Assembly (NCBI GenBank): GCA_947454955.1
Contig: CANGLW010000005.1
Coordinates: 62,001 to 126,000, forward strand
Origin: Comamonadaceae bacterium
GTDB taxonomy: Bacteria > Pseudomonadota > Gammaproteobacteria > Burkholderiales > Burkholderiaceae_C
Length of the DNA stretch: 64,000 bases
Direction: 5' to 3'
The notes beneath the pieces are model-generated. The model had not been told where the DNA came from and made no database searches. It was given only the letters and a program-made list of their open reading frames with translations. Both the position numbers and the translations under genes were made by a program. This document shows positions 44,238-53,084 of this stretch, one piece after another (positions within the stretch are counted from its first letter, which is position 1; the number at the start of each line of letters is the position of its first letter).

Positions 44238-45383
44238 ATGAACAAACGACTCACCCTCAAAGCCCTGGCCATGGTCACCGCCCTCGTGGCCGCTGGGGCG
44301 ACTCACGCGCAACAGACCATCAAGATTGCCAACATCGTGGAGCTCTCCGGACCGGGCACGACCGCGGGCACCTTGTTCAAAAACGGGGTGGAGTTGGCCG
44401 TCAAAGAAATCAACGAGGCTGGTGGCATTCTGGGCAAGAAGATCGAGACCACCACCATGGACACCCAGACCAACCCCGGCGTGGCCAAGGGTCTGACGCA
44501 AAAGGCGGTGGACGACGGCGTGCTGGCCATCTTCGGGCCGGTGTACTCGGGCTCCATCATGGTGTCCATGGCTGAGAGCAAACGCGGCGAGGTGCCCAAC
44601 TTCACCGGCGGCGAAGCCACATCCATCACCCAACAGGGCAATCCCTTTGTGTTTCGCACCTCGTTTGGCCAAAGCGTGGCGTTCCCCAAAGTGGCCAAGT
44701 ACATCCACACCAAGGCCAAGACCCTGGCGGTGATTTATGTGAACAACGACTTCGGCAAGGGCGGTCGTGATGCCATCACCAAACTGATGGACGGCAGCCC
44801 CACCAAGATCGTGGCGGACATCTCCACCGACGCTGGCCAAGTGGACTTCTCGGCCGCGGTGCTCAAAGCCAAGCAAAGCAATGCCGATGCGCTGTTTGTT
44901 TACACCAACGAAGAAGAGTCGGCCCGCTTGCTGCGTGAATTGCGCAAGCAAGGCTGGACCAAACCCATCATTGGCGAAACCACCCTGACGGGCCAAAAAG
45001 TGATTGAGTTGGCGGGCGATGCAGCCAACGACGTGGTGGCTCACGTGGGTTTGACCGTGGACGCGCCGATTCCTGAAATGCTCAAGTTCAAAGCCAAGTA
45101 CTACCAGGCCTACAACAGCATCTCGGACCACAACGGCATCAAGGGTTACACCGGCATGTATGCCCTCAAAGCCGCGATTGAGAAAACCGGCAAACTCGAC
45201 CGCAAAGCCATCGCACAAAACCTGCGCGGCGCAAGCTTCAGCGCGAAAAAGTACCCTGGCGTCATCATGGACGTGAGCTTTGACGACAAGGGCGACATCG
45301 ACCGCGAGAGCTTCATGGTCGAGGTGAAAAACGGTCGCCAGGTGGTGATCGAGACCTTGCCGGCTTTGAGCGCGAAGAAGTAA
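44238..45383 (+). CDS. Branched-chain-amino-acid-type ABC transporter substrate-binding protein
   Basis: Periplasmic binding protein of the Leu/Ile/Val family (type I fold). From ATG 44238 it has 381 residues with a signal peptide ending THAQQ, then IKIANIVELSGPGTTAGTLF, FGPVYSGSIMVSMAES, IYVNNDFGKGGRDAIT and IKGYTGMYALKAAIEKTG. TTG 44235 would add one residue. GGAG lies about 10 bases upstream. Many Burkholderiales paralogues carry aromatic acids, so the ligand need not be an amino acid. Confidence 0.87.
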   Translation: MNKRLTLKALAMVTALVAAGATHAQQTIKIANIVELSGPGTTAGTLFKNGVELAVKEINEAGGILGKKIETTTMDTQTNPGVAKGLTQKAVDDGVLAIFGPVYSGSIMVSMAESKRGEVPNFTGGEATSITQQGNPFVFRTSFGQSVAFPKVAKYIHTKAKTLAVIYVNNDFGKGGRDAITKLMDGSPTKIVADISTDAGQVDFSAAVLKAKQSNADALFVYTNEEESARLLRELRKQGWTKPIIGETTLTGQKVIELAGDAANDVVAHVGLTVDAPIPEMLKFKAKYYQAYNSISDHNGIKGYTGMYALKAAIEKTGKLDRKAIAQNLRGASFSAKKYPGVIMDVSFDDKGDIDRESFMVEVKNGRQVVIETLPALSAKK

Positions 45384-45392
45384 ACCCACGCG

Positions 45393-45451
45393 GGTGGCCG
45401 GGCCTGTCTTGAAGGCCACCGCACCGCTTTCATCACCAGACCCTGAAGCGG
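45393..45451 (+). other. Two tandem stem-loops between the binding protein and livH
   Basis: GGTGGCC/GGCCACC (45393-45420, 14-base loop) is followed by CCGCTT/AAGCGG (45424-45451). No T-run follows. In transporter operons such hairpins often protect the binding-protein mRNA and lower downstream expression. Confidence 0.5.
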
Positions 45452-45493
45452 CTCTAGCGGCCGCGGGGTGAGCTGTTTCCTCTTGAGAGACGC

Positions 45494-46369
45494 ATGACCG
45501 ACTTCTTACAACTTTTCTTCAGTGGTCTGGCCACTGGCAGCATTTATGCGCTGGCTGCGCTGGGCTTCACCTTGCTTTGGCAAGCCTCGGGCACCATCAA
45601 CTTTGCGCAGGGCGAGTTCGTCATGCTGCCCGCCTTCATGATGCTGGGTTGCCTGGCCGCAGGCCTGCCTTTGCTGCTGGCGTTTGCGGTGAGTTGTGTG
45701 CTCTCGGTGCTGGTGCTGGGCTGGATGTTCAAGCGTGGCATTGTCGATCCGCTGTTCAAGTACGGCATGATGCCCATCGTGGTGGCCACCATCGGTCTGT
45801 CGATTGCCATGCGCAACGGCGTACGCGCCGGCTACAGCGCAGAGCCCCACCCCTTCCCCTACCTGTTCCCCGATGAACTGGTTCACATCGCCGGCGTCAC
45901 ACTCTCGGCCACCGACATCGGCACCTTCGTGTTCGCCCTGGCGCTCGTGCTCATCACCCAGGCCTTCCTGAACAAAACCGTCACAGGCCGGGCCATGCAG
46001 GCGGTGGCGCAAAACACCGAAAGTGCTGCGGTGCTGGGCATCAATGTGCCGCGCATGATTTTTTACACCTTCGCCATCAACGCGGTGCTGGCCGCGGCCG
46101 CGGCCATTTTGGTCACGCCCACTTACCTGGCCAAGTTCGACATGGGTTCGGGCCTGGGCAACAAGGCGTTTTTCGCAGCCATCATCGGCGGCTTCAACAA
46201 CTCGCGCGGCGCTTTGCTGGGTGGGGTGATTGTGGGCGTGTGCGAGAACCTGGCCGCTGCCTATATTTCACCCGCCTACAAAGACGCGGTGGCGCTGGTG
46301 ATTTTCATGGCGGTGATTCTCTTCAAGCCCCAAGGTTTGCTGGGCAAAACCGTGGAGCGCAAGGTATGA
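45494..46369 (+). CDS. livH: Branched-chain-type ABC permease LivH
   Basis: Membrane permease of 291 residues: FFSGLATGSIYALAALGFTL, SGTINFAQGEFVML and the EAA-like block TVTGRAMQAVAQNTESAAVLGI are all typical of LivH. GGFNNSRGALLGGVIVG and FKPQGLLGK close the protein. It overlaps livM by ATGA. Confidence 0.92.
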   Translation: MTDFLQLFFSGLATGSIYALAALGFTLLWQASGTINFAQGEFVMLPAFMMLGCLAAGLPLLLAFAVSCVLSVLVLGWMFKRGIVDPLFKYGMMPIVVATIGLSIAMRNGVRAGYSAEPHPFPYLFPDELVHIAGVTLSATDIGTFVFALALVLITQAFLNKTVTGRAMQAVAQNTESAAVLGINVPRMIFYTFAINAVLAAAAAILVTPTYLAKFDMGSGLGNKAFFAAIIGGFNNSRGALLGGVIVGVCENLAAAYISPAYKDAVALVIFMAVILFKPQGLLGKTVERKV

Positions 46370-47346
46370 ACAAACTCAAGCTCCTTCTGGGTGTGCTGGG
46401 TCTGGCAGTGCTTTTGGTGCTGCCCGCACAACTCAAAAACCACGGTATTTACCTTTTCACTTACTGGCTCATTTACGTGATGGCCACCATGGGCCTGAAC
46501 CTCACGGTGGGTTACGCAGGGCAAAAGTCGCTGGGTCACGCGGCCTTCTTTGGCATTGGGGCGTACACCGTGGCCATCATGCTCAAGGCGGGCCTGAGCT
46601 TTTGGCTGGGCTTGCCCATGGCCGCGCTGGCTTGCTTTGCCCTCGGCCTGGCGTTGGGTTTCCCGGCCCTGCGTGTGCAAACCATTTACCTGGCCTTTGC
46701 CACCTTGGGTTTCAACACCGCGGTGTGGTTGGTCATGCGCAATGAAGAGTGGCTGACCGGTGGCACTTTTGGCATCAACAACATCGCCCGGCCCGAAGCC
46801 TTTGGTGTGAGTTTTGACGGCAACCTGGCCTATTACTACCTGGTGCTGGCCTTCACGCTGCTGCTGGCCGCTTTGCTGTGGGGCTTGCTGCGCTCGCCTT
46901 GGGGCAAGGCCTTTACCGCTTTGCGTGACAACCCGATACGCGCGGAGAGCCTGGGCATCGACACGCGCAGTTACACGCTGCTGAGCTTTGCGATTGGCGC
47001 GGCGTATGCCGGTGTGGCTGGTGGGCTGTTGGCCTCGCTGGTGCAGTTCATTGACCCCGCGCCCTTCACGGTGGAAGCCTCCATCATGATGTACCTCATG
47101 GTGGTGGTGGGCGGGCCGGGCTACTTCTTGGGGCCGGTGCTTGGCGCGGCGGTGGGCGTGATCTTGCCCGAGTGGCTGCGCTTTGCACAAGCCTGGTACT
47201 TGCTGGTCTTTGGCACAGCCGTGGTGCTGCTGATGATTTGGCTGCCCGATGGCTTGCTCAGCATCCCAGACCGCATCCGTGCCAAACGTCAATCGCGCGC
47301 CGCCTCGGCAGCACGCGCTGCACCTGTCACTGGAGCACGTCCATGA
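46366..47346 (+). CDS. livM: Branched-chain-type ABC permease LivM
   Basis: Second permease, 326 residues from ATG 46366 (ATGA overlap with livH). Family blocks: MGLNLTVGYAGQKSLGHAAF, FPALRVQTIYLAFATLGFN, ALRDNPIRAESLGIDTRSY, VVGGPGYFLGPVLGAAV and LPDGLLSIPDRI. The final 20 residues are alanine/arginine-rich. It overlaps livG by ATGA. Confidence 0.92.
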   Translation: MNKLKLLLGVLGLAVLLVLPAQLKNHGIYLFTYWLIYVMATMGLNLTVGYAGQKSLGHAAFFGIGAYTVAIMLKAGLSFWLGLPMAALACFALGLALGFPALRVQTIYLAFATLGFNTAVWLVMRNEEWLTGGTFGINNIARPEAFGVSFDGNLAYYYLVLAFTLLLAALLWGLLRSPWGKAFTALRDNPIRAESLGIDTRSYTLLSFAIGAAYAGVAGGLLASLVQFIDPAPFTVEASIMMYLMVVVGGPGYFLGPVLGAAVGVILPEWLRFAQAWYLLVFGTAVVLLMIWLPDGLLSIPDRIRAKRQSRAASAARAAPVTGARP

Positions 47347-48140
47347 CCACGCAAATGTCCACGCACATATCCACGCGCAGGGCCGCACCGGTGCTCAAAG
47401 TCACCGACCTGAAAAAAGCCTACGGCGCCATCCAAGCGGTGGGCGGCGTGTCCTTCGAGGTCTACCCGGGTGAAATTTTCGGGGTCATCGGTCCCAACGG
47501 TTCGGGCAAAACCACCTTGTTCAACAGCATGCTGGGGCAGATCACGCCCGATGCTGGGCGCATTGAACTCAAAGGCCAGGATGTCACGCAACTCGGGCCG
47601 CTGGAACTCAACCGCCGCGGCGTGGGACGAACCTTCCAGACCCTGCAGGTGTTTGGCAAGATGACGGTGCGCGACAACCTGATAGTGGCCGCGCAAGAGC
47701 ACCAAGGCAGCATGTTCAAACGCATGTTCGCCCCCAGCGATTCAGGTTTGGGCGCGCAGGCCGATGCGCTGATTGACCAGTTTCACATTCGCCATGTGGC
47801 CGACAAAAAAGCCGGCGAGCTGAGCTACGGCCAGCAAAAGCTGGTCGACATCGCCATGGCCTTCATGAGCCAGCCCGATCTGGTGTTGCTCGATGAGCCG
47901 TGTGCAGGTGTGAACCCCTCGTTGGTGGGGGGCATCAGCAGCTTGCTCAAGCAACTCAACCAAAGCACGCGTGCGGATGGCCGTGCCAGCAGCTTTGTGG
48001 TGATTGAACACAACATGGACTTTGTGATGGACCTGTGCCACCGCATCATGGTGATGGTCGAAGGCAAAGTGCTGGCCATCGGCACACCCTCTGAGATTCG
48101 CGCCAACAAGCAGGTGCTCGACGCCTACCTGGGGAACTGA
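47343..48140 (+). CDS. livG: Branched-chain-type ABC ATPase LivG
   Basis: ATPase of 265 residues with Walker A GPNGSGKTT, Q-loop FQTLQVFGKMTV, signature LSYGQQKLVDIAMAF and Walker B LVLLDEPCAGVNP. The first 17 residues (threonine/histidine-rich) precede the conserved domain. It is one base from livF. Confidence 0.93.
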   Translation: MTTQMSTHISTRRAAPVLKVTDLKKAYGAIQAVGGVSFEVYPGEIFGVIGPNGSGKTTLFNSMLGQITPDAGRIELKGQDVTQLGPLELNRRGVGRTFQTLQVFGKMTVRDNLIVAAQEHQGSMFKRMFAPSDSGLGAQADALIDQFHIRHVADKKAGELSYGQQKLVDIAMAFMSQPDLVLLDEPCAGVNPSLVGGISSLLKQLNQSTRADGRASSFVVIEHNMDFVMDLCHRIMVMVEGKVLAIGTPSEIRANKQVLDAYLGN

Positions 48141-48141
48141 C

Positions 48142-48873
48142 ATGACAGCCTGCATTGAATTCGACGATGTGGTGGCCGGTTACAAGGACTTCATGATCCT
48201 CAACAACCTGTCCTTCAGCGTACCCAGCGGCTCCATCACCTTGCTCATTGGGCCCAATGGCGCGGGCAAGTCCACGGTGCTCAAAACCTTGTTCGGTTTG
48301 CTCAAGCCGCGCCAGGGCCAGATACGCCTGCACGGGCAAGACATCACCGGCGCCAGCCAAAAAGCGCTGTTGGCCCAAGGCATTGCGTTTGTGCCGCAAG
48401 GTCGCAACCTGTTCGGGCAGCTCTCGGTGTTTGAAAACCTGGAGCTCGGTGGCATCACCCTGGGCATGAAGACCACGCACGAGCGGATCCCCGAGGTGCT
48501 GGCATTTTTCCCGCGGGTGCAAGAACGCATCAACTCGCTGGCTTCGTCCTTGTCGGGCGGTGAGCAAAAGCAACTGGAAATTGGTCGCGCCCTTTTGCTG
48601 CGCCCCAAGGTGTTGTTGATCGACGAGCCCTCAATTGGCCTCTCGCCCATGGTGGTGCAAGACGTGTTCAAGCTCTTGCGCAAGTTGGCCGACCAGGGCA
48701 CCACGGTGCTGATGGTGGAGCAAAACGTGAAGAGCGCCTTGAAGTACTCGGACGAAGCCATCGCCCTGGAGTCGGGCCGCTTGGTGTTGCACAAGCCTGC
48801 CGCGGAGATCTTGGCCGACCCGCAAATGGACCGCTTGTTTTTGGGCGGTGCGCACACCACAGCCACGGTTTAA
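48142..48873 (+). CDS. livF: Branched-chain-type ABC ATPase LivF
   Basis: Second ATPase, 243 residues: Walker A GPNGAGKST, Q-loop FVPQGRNLFGQLSV, signature LSGGEQKQLEIGRAL and Walker B VLLIDEPSIGLSP are intact. It completes the five-gene transporter that begins at 44238. Confidence 0.93.
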   Translation: MTACIEFDDVVAGYKDFMILNNLSFSVPSGSITLLIGPNGAGKSTVLKTLFGLLKPRQGQIRLHGQDITGASQKALLAQGIAFVPQGRNLFGQLSVFENLELGGITLGMKTTHERIPEVLAFFPRVQERINSLASSLSGGEQKQLEIGRALLLRPKVLLIDEPSIGLSPMVVQDVFKLLRKLADQGTTVLMVEQNVKSALKYSDEAIALESGRLVLHKPAAEILADPQMDRLFLGGAHTTATV

Positions 48874-48952
48874 AACCAGGCTCGGGTAAACCCCAGCAAG
48901 CCCTGAGGTTCTGGCTCTTGCCTGCCATAAAGAGTCTGTCTATACTCCGTGT

Positions 48953-49615
48953 ATGGACAAGTTAGTACATTCTGCAAAAACATCTGGGCGCACCAACGAC
49001 CCGGAGCGCACCATGGCCGGCATCATGGCTGTGGCCACGCAGGAGTTCGCGGCCAAGGGCTTGGCGGGCGCGCGCATTGACGCGATTGCTGACGCCACCC
49101 ACACCAGCAAGCGCATGATTTACTACTATTACGGTAGCAAAGAAGGCTTGTATTTGGCGGTGTTGGAGGAGTCTTACCGTCGCATCCGCCAGGTGGAGAG
49201 CGAGTTGCACCTGGGCGATTTACCGCCCACAGAGGCCCTGGCCAAGTTGGTGGGCTTCACCTTTGACCACCACCACAACAACCAGGACTTCATACGCCTG
49301 GTGATGTCGGAGAACATGCAGCGTGGCGAGTACCTGGCGCAAAGCGAGCTCATCCAAGAGCTCAATGTGTCGGTCATCACCGCGATTGCCGAGCTGTACC
49401 AGCGCGGTGTGCGCCTGGGCGAATTCCGCGCCGGGCTCGACCCGATCGACATTCACGCGTCCATCTCGGCGCTGACGTTTTTCAACGTGTCGAACCGCTA
49501 CACCTTTGACCTGATTTTCAAGCGCAACAGCCAGGCCCCTAAAGCACTGGCCAAGAGGCGCGCCAGCGTGATTGAGATGGTGTTGAGGTTCGTCAGGGTT
49601 AACCTTGAGACTTAA
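48953..49615 (+). CDS. TetR-family regulator of the TRAP/quinate operon
   Basis: The 220-residue protein has a TetR DNA-binding domain (MAVATQEFAAKGLAGARIDA, THTSKRMIYYYYGSKEGLYL) and a helical ligand domain with QDFIRLVMSENMQRGEYLAQ. It lies directly upstream of the TRAP transporter and quinate genes in the same direction, so it probably controls them in response to a hydroaromatic ligand. GTACATT occurs both at its start (48965) and 50 bases before dctQ (49630), possibly half-sites of an operator. Confidence 0.83.
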   Translation: MDKLVHSAKTSGRTNDPERTMAGIMAVATQEFAAKGLAGARIDAIADATHTSKRMIYYYYGSKEGLYLAVLEESYRRIRQVESELHLGDLPPTEALAKLVGFTFDHHHNNQDFIRLVMSENMQRGEYLAQSELIQELNVSVITAIAELYQRGVRLGEFRAGLDPIDIHASISALTFFNVSNRYTFDLIFKRNSQAPKALAKRRASVIEMVLRFVRVNLET

Positions 49616-49687
49616 AAATTAACTACTCTGTACATTTTGTGCCATGGCTGATGTGCGCTGACTGACAAAGAGAGATAAGGACAAGCG

Positions 49688-50227
49688 ATGCTGAATCGAT
49701 TACTGGGCCACTACACCCGCTTTCTGGGCGTGTTGATGGCCGTGTTTCTGGCGGTGATGGTGGTGCTGGTGTTTGGCAATGTGGTGCTGCGCTACGGCTT
49801 CAATTCGGGCATCACCATGTCGGAAGAACTCTCGCGCTGGTTGTTTGTGTGGGTGACCTTCCTGGGCGCGATTGTGGCCATGAAAGAAGGCGCGCATCTG
49901 GGCTCAGACACCCTGGTCTCTCGCCTCTCCATCCGCGGCCAAAAGGTTTGCCTGGTGCTCAGCCACTTGCTCATGTTGTTTGTGTGCTGGCTCTTGTTCA
50001 AAGGCTCGTGGGAGCTGGTCAAGATCAACCTGGACGCCACCAGCGCGGTGATGGAAGTCTCGATGGCCTGGTTCTTTGCAGGCGGCATGGTGTGCGCTGT
50101 CTCGGGTGCACTCATTTTGGTGGACCACCTGTGGCGCTTGATGACCGGTGAGCTGGCCGACAGTGAGTTGATTGGTGTGCGCGAATCGGAAGAAGAGCCG
50201 ATCGACGCCCCTGCCCCTTTGAAGTGA
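49688..50227 (+). CDS. TRAP transporter small membrane subunit (DctQ type)
   Basis: The 179 residues contain four membrane helices, with the family block NSGITMSEELSRWLFVWVTFLGA and AMKEGAHLGSD. It pairs with the large DctM subunit to import a carboxylated substrate using the sodium gradient. It is followed after 10 bases by the large subunit, and the operon continues with enzymes of quinate/shikimate breakdown, suggesting the substrate. Confidence 0.9.
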   Translation: MLNRLLGHYTRFLGVLMAVFLAVMVVLVFGNVVLRYGFNSGITMSEELSRWLFVWVTFLGAIVAMKEGAHLGSDTLVSRLSIRGQKVCLVLSHLLMLFVCWLLFKGSWELVKINLDATSAVMEVSMAWFFAGGMVCAVSGALILVDHLWRLMTGELADSELIGVRESEEEPIDAPAPLK

Positions 50228-50237
50228 GTGCCGCACC

Positions 50238-51515
50238 ATGACGATTGCTGTTTTCCTCGGCTCCTTGCTGGCCGCCATGGCCCTGGGTGTGCCCATTGCG
50301 TTTTCGCTGCTGCTGTGCGGCGTGGCGTTGATGTGGCACATGAACATGTTCGATGCGCAAATCCTCGCGCAAAACCTGATTGAGGGCTCCAACAGCTTCC
50401 CGCTCTTGGCCGTGCCCTTCTTCATGCTGGCCGGTGAGGTGATGAACACCGGCGGCCTCTCGCGCCGCATTGTGGACTTTGCGCTGGCGCTGGTCGGCCA
50501 CATCCGCGGCGGCTTGGGCTATGTGACGATTGTGGCGGCGTGTTTGCTCTCGGCCCTCTCAGGCTCAGCGGTGGCGGATGCTGCAGCGCTGACCGCCTTG
50601 CTGCTGCCCATGATGGTCAAAGCCGGCCATGACAAAGCGCGCAGCGGCGGCTTGATTGCCGCGTGCGGTGTGATTGGCCCCATCATCCCACCGTCCATCG
50701 GCTTTGTGATTTTCGGGGTGGCCGCCAATGTATCCATCAGCAAGTTGTTTTTGGCCGGCATCTTCCCAGGCATTGTGCTGAGCGCTGGTTTGTGGATCAC
50801 CTGGTGGTGGCTCACCCGCAAAGAAGACCTCTCGCCCCCACCGCGCAAAAGCTGGGGCGAGGTGCTGGCCGCCATGCGCAGTGCCGGCTGGGCGCTGATG
50901 CTGCCCGTCATCATTTTGGTGGGCCTGCGCATGGGCGTGTTCACACCCACCGAAGCCGCGGTGGTGGCGGCCATGTACGCGCTGTTTGTGGCTGGCGTGA
51001 TTTACCGCGAACTCAGCTGGGCGCAGTTGTTCGAGGTATTTCGCTCGGCTGCCAAAACCACCGCGGTCATCATGTTCCTGGTGGCTGCCGCCATGGTCTC
51101 GGCTTGGTTGATCACCGTAGCTAATTTGCCGGCACAAGTGGTCACGCTCTTGCAGCCTTTGCTGGACAACCCCAAGCTGCTGATGGCCGCCATCATGTTG
51201 CTGGTGATGGTGGTGGGCACCGCGATGGACATGACGCCCACGATTTTGATTTTGACGCCGGTACTCATGCCCATCGTCAAAGCCGCGGGCATCGACCCGG
51301 TGTATTTCGGGGTGATGTTCATCATCAACAACTCGATTGGCTTGGTCACCCCGCCGGTGGGCACCGTGCTCAATGTGGTGGCGGGTGTGGGCCGCATGCG
51401 CATGGACGATGTGACCCGCGGCGTGCTGCCCTTCATGGCGGTGCAGTTCATCGTGATGTTCCTGATGGTGCTGTTCCCGCAAATTGTGATGGTGCCAGCC
51501 CGCTGGTTTTATTGA
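50238..51515 (+). CDS. TRAP transporter large membrane subunit (DctM type)
   Basis: The 425-residue polytopic protein has the DctM blocks ALGVPIAFSLLLCGVALMW, NSFPLLAVPFFMLAGEVMN, ALSGSAVADAAALTALLLPM, AACGVIGPIIPPSIGFVIFG and NNSIGLVTPPVGTVLNVVAG. About 12 helices can be traced and length is normal. Confidence 0.93.
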   Translation: MTIAVFLGSLLAAMALGVPIAFSLLLCGVALMWHMNMFDAQILAQNLIEGSNSFPLLAVPFFMLAGEVMNTGGLSRRIVDFALALVGHIRGGLGYVTIVAACLLSALSGSAVADAAALTALLLPMMVKAGHDKARSGGLIAACGVIGPIIPPSIGFVIFGVAANVSISKLFLAGIFPGIVLSAGLWITWWWLTRKEDLSPPPRKSWGEVLAAMRSAGWALMLPVIILVGLRMGVFTPTEAAVVAAMYALFVAGVIYRELSWAQLFEVFRSAAKTTAVIMFLVAAAMVSAWLITVANLPAQVVTLLQPLLDNPKLLMAAIMLLVMVVGTAMDMTPTILILTPVLMPIVKAAGIDPVYFGVMFIINNSIGLVTPPVGTVLNVVAGVGRMRMDDVTRGVLPFMAVQFIVMFLMVLFPQIVMVPARWFY

Positions 51516-51553
51516 TTTTTAAAGCGCTGAGCTGCACCCGTACGCCAGTCAGT

Positions 51554-51570
51554 GCTATTTATTTCATAGC
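51554..51570. repeat. GCTAT-type repeat between dctM and dctP
   Basis: GCTAT and ATAGC flank 7 bases in the 82-base gap before the binding-protein gene. It is a member of the dispersed family; at the RNA level it could act like the hairpins that raise binding-protein expression. Confidence 0.55.
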
Positions 51571-51597
51571 GTACAAGTTTTTCTGGAGACCTTAGTC

Positions 51598-52593
51598 ATG
51601 AAACGTGTATTCATCAAAACCGTGTTGGCCAGCGTGGCCTTGGCCGCTGTGGGCCTGGCTTACGCGCAAGAAAAAACCATCAAGTTCGCCAACCAAAACA
51701 GCGCGGGCCACCCCATCGTGATGGGCATGGAAAAGTTCAAGGAAGTGGTGGAAGCCAAGTCCGGCGGCAAAATCAAAGTGAATATTTTTGTGGGTGGTGC
51801 ACTGGGTAACGACCAGGCAAATGTGTCGGCCCTGCAAGGCGGCTCGCTGGAAATGGTGTCGATGAACTCGGGCATTTTGGCCAGCCAGGTCAAAGACTTC
51901 GCGGTCTACGATTTCCCCTTCATGTTCGCCAACGAGAAAGAGGCTGACGCGGTGGTGGACGGCCCCTTTGGCCAGAAGATGCACGAGAAGTTGCTGGACA
52001 AAGGCATTGTGGGTCTGGGCTACTACGAGCTGGGTTTTCGCAACCTGACCAACAGCAAGCGCGCTATCAATAAAGTAGCAGACATCGATGGTCTGAAGCT
52101 GCGTGTGATCCCCAACCCCATCAATGTGGATTGGGTCAAAGCGCTGGGTGCCAACCCCACACCGCTGCCTTTCCCTGAGGTGTACGCCGCCCTGGAGCAG
52201 CGCGCGATTGACGGCCAGGAAAACCCTGTGGCCACCATCAACTCGGCCAAGTTTTACGAGGTGCAAAAGCACCTGACGCTCACCCGTCACCAGTACAACC
52301 CGCAGTCCATCATGGTCAGCAAAAAGTTCTGGGACGGCTTGAACGCGTCTGAGAAAAAACTGATTGAAGAAGCCGTGGCCGAGTCCATCAAGTACCAGCG
52401 CGCTCAGTCGCGTGGTCAGGTGGCCAGCATCACCGACAACCTGAAGAAAAACGGCATGCAAGTCACCGAGTTGCCACCCGCTGAAATGGTCATCCTTCGC
52501 GACAAAATGAAGCCGGTGATTGCCAAGCACGGCGAGGCGATTGCTGCCACCGTGGCTGATCTGCAGGCTGAGCTGGCCAAGATCCGCAAGTAA
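51598..52593 (+). CDS. TRAP transporter substrate-binding protein (DctP type)
   Basis: Periplasmic binding protein of 331 residues: signal peptide ending GLAYAQ, then KTIKFANQNSAGHPIVMGME, QGGSLEMVSMNSGILASQVK, the substrate-carboxylate region VADIDGLKLRVIPNPINVDW and PLPFPEVYAALEQRAIDGQE with the conserved arginine and NPV. Its operon partners suggest quinate or shikimate. Confidence 0.9.
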   Translation: MKRVFIKTVLASVALAAVGLAYAQEKTIKFANQNSAGHPIVMGMEKFKEVVEAKSGGKIKVNIFVGGALGNDQANVSALQGGSLEMVSMNSGILASQVKDFAVYDFPFMFANEKEADAVVDGPFGQKMHEKLLDKGIVGLGYYELGFRNLTNSKRAINKVADIDGLKLRVIPNPINVDWVKALGANPTPLPFPEVYAALEQRAIDGQENPVATINSAKFYEVQKHLTLTRHQYNPQSIMVSKKFWDGLNASEKKLIEEAVAESIKYQRAQSRGQVASITDNLKKNGMQVTELPPAEMVILRDKMKPVIAKHGEAIAATVADLQAELAKIRK

Positions 52594-52641
52594 GTAGTTA
52601 GAGGGCTGCGCTGGTTCGCAGCCCCGTCAAAAGGAGTTTGT

Positions 52642-53082
52642 ATGAAAGTGCTCGTGCTCAACGGCATCAACCTCAACATGTTCGGCAAGCGTGACCCGGC
52701 CCAGTACGGCACAGCCACGCTCGACGACATCAACGCCAGCCTGCAACAACTCGCGAAAGAGCTGGGCGTGAGCGTCGAATGCTTTCAAACCAACTTTGAA
52801 GGCACCATGTGCGAGCGCATCCACCAGGCGCATGCCGACCAAGTGGACGCGGTGCTCATCAACGCGGGGGCCTGGACACATTACAGCTACGGCATACGTG
52901 ATGCGCTGGCCATCCTCAAGTGCCCCATCGTGGAGGTGCACATGTCCAACGTGCATGCCCGCGAAGCGTTCCGCCATGTCTCGGTGTTTTCCGAGGTGGT
53001 CAAAGGCCAAATCTGCGGCTTCGGCGTGGACAGCTATTTGCTGGCGCTGCGCGCTGCGGTGTCGGCTGCTCAATTCAAATAA
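52642..53082 (+). CDS. aroQ: Type II 3-dehydroquinate dehydratase
   Basis: Dodecameric enzyme dehydrating 3-dehydroquinate to 3-dehydroshikimate. The 146 residues have LNGINLNMFGKRDPAQYGTA, INAGAWTHYSYGIRDAL and VEVHMSNVHAREAFRHVSV, holding the catalytic arginine/tyrosine and histidine positions. The ribosome site GGAG precedes ATG 52642. Placement after a TRAP transporter and before a dehydrogenase points to a catabolic role. Confidence 0.94.
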   Translation: MKVLVLNGINLNMFGKRDPAQYGTATLDDINASLQQLAKELGVSVECFQTNFEGTMCERIHQAHADQVDAVLINAGAWTHYSYGIRDALAILKCPIVEVHMSNVHAREAFRHVSVFSEVVKGQICGFGVDSYLLALRAAVSAAQFK

Positions 53083-53084
53083 GC

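Noticed and set aside
45393-45451. Rho-independent terminator inside the liv operon
   Set aside because: The stems have long loops and no T-run, and the downstream permease genes need transcription from the same promoter; listed as mRNA hairpins.
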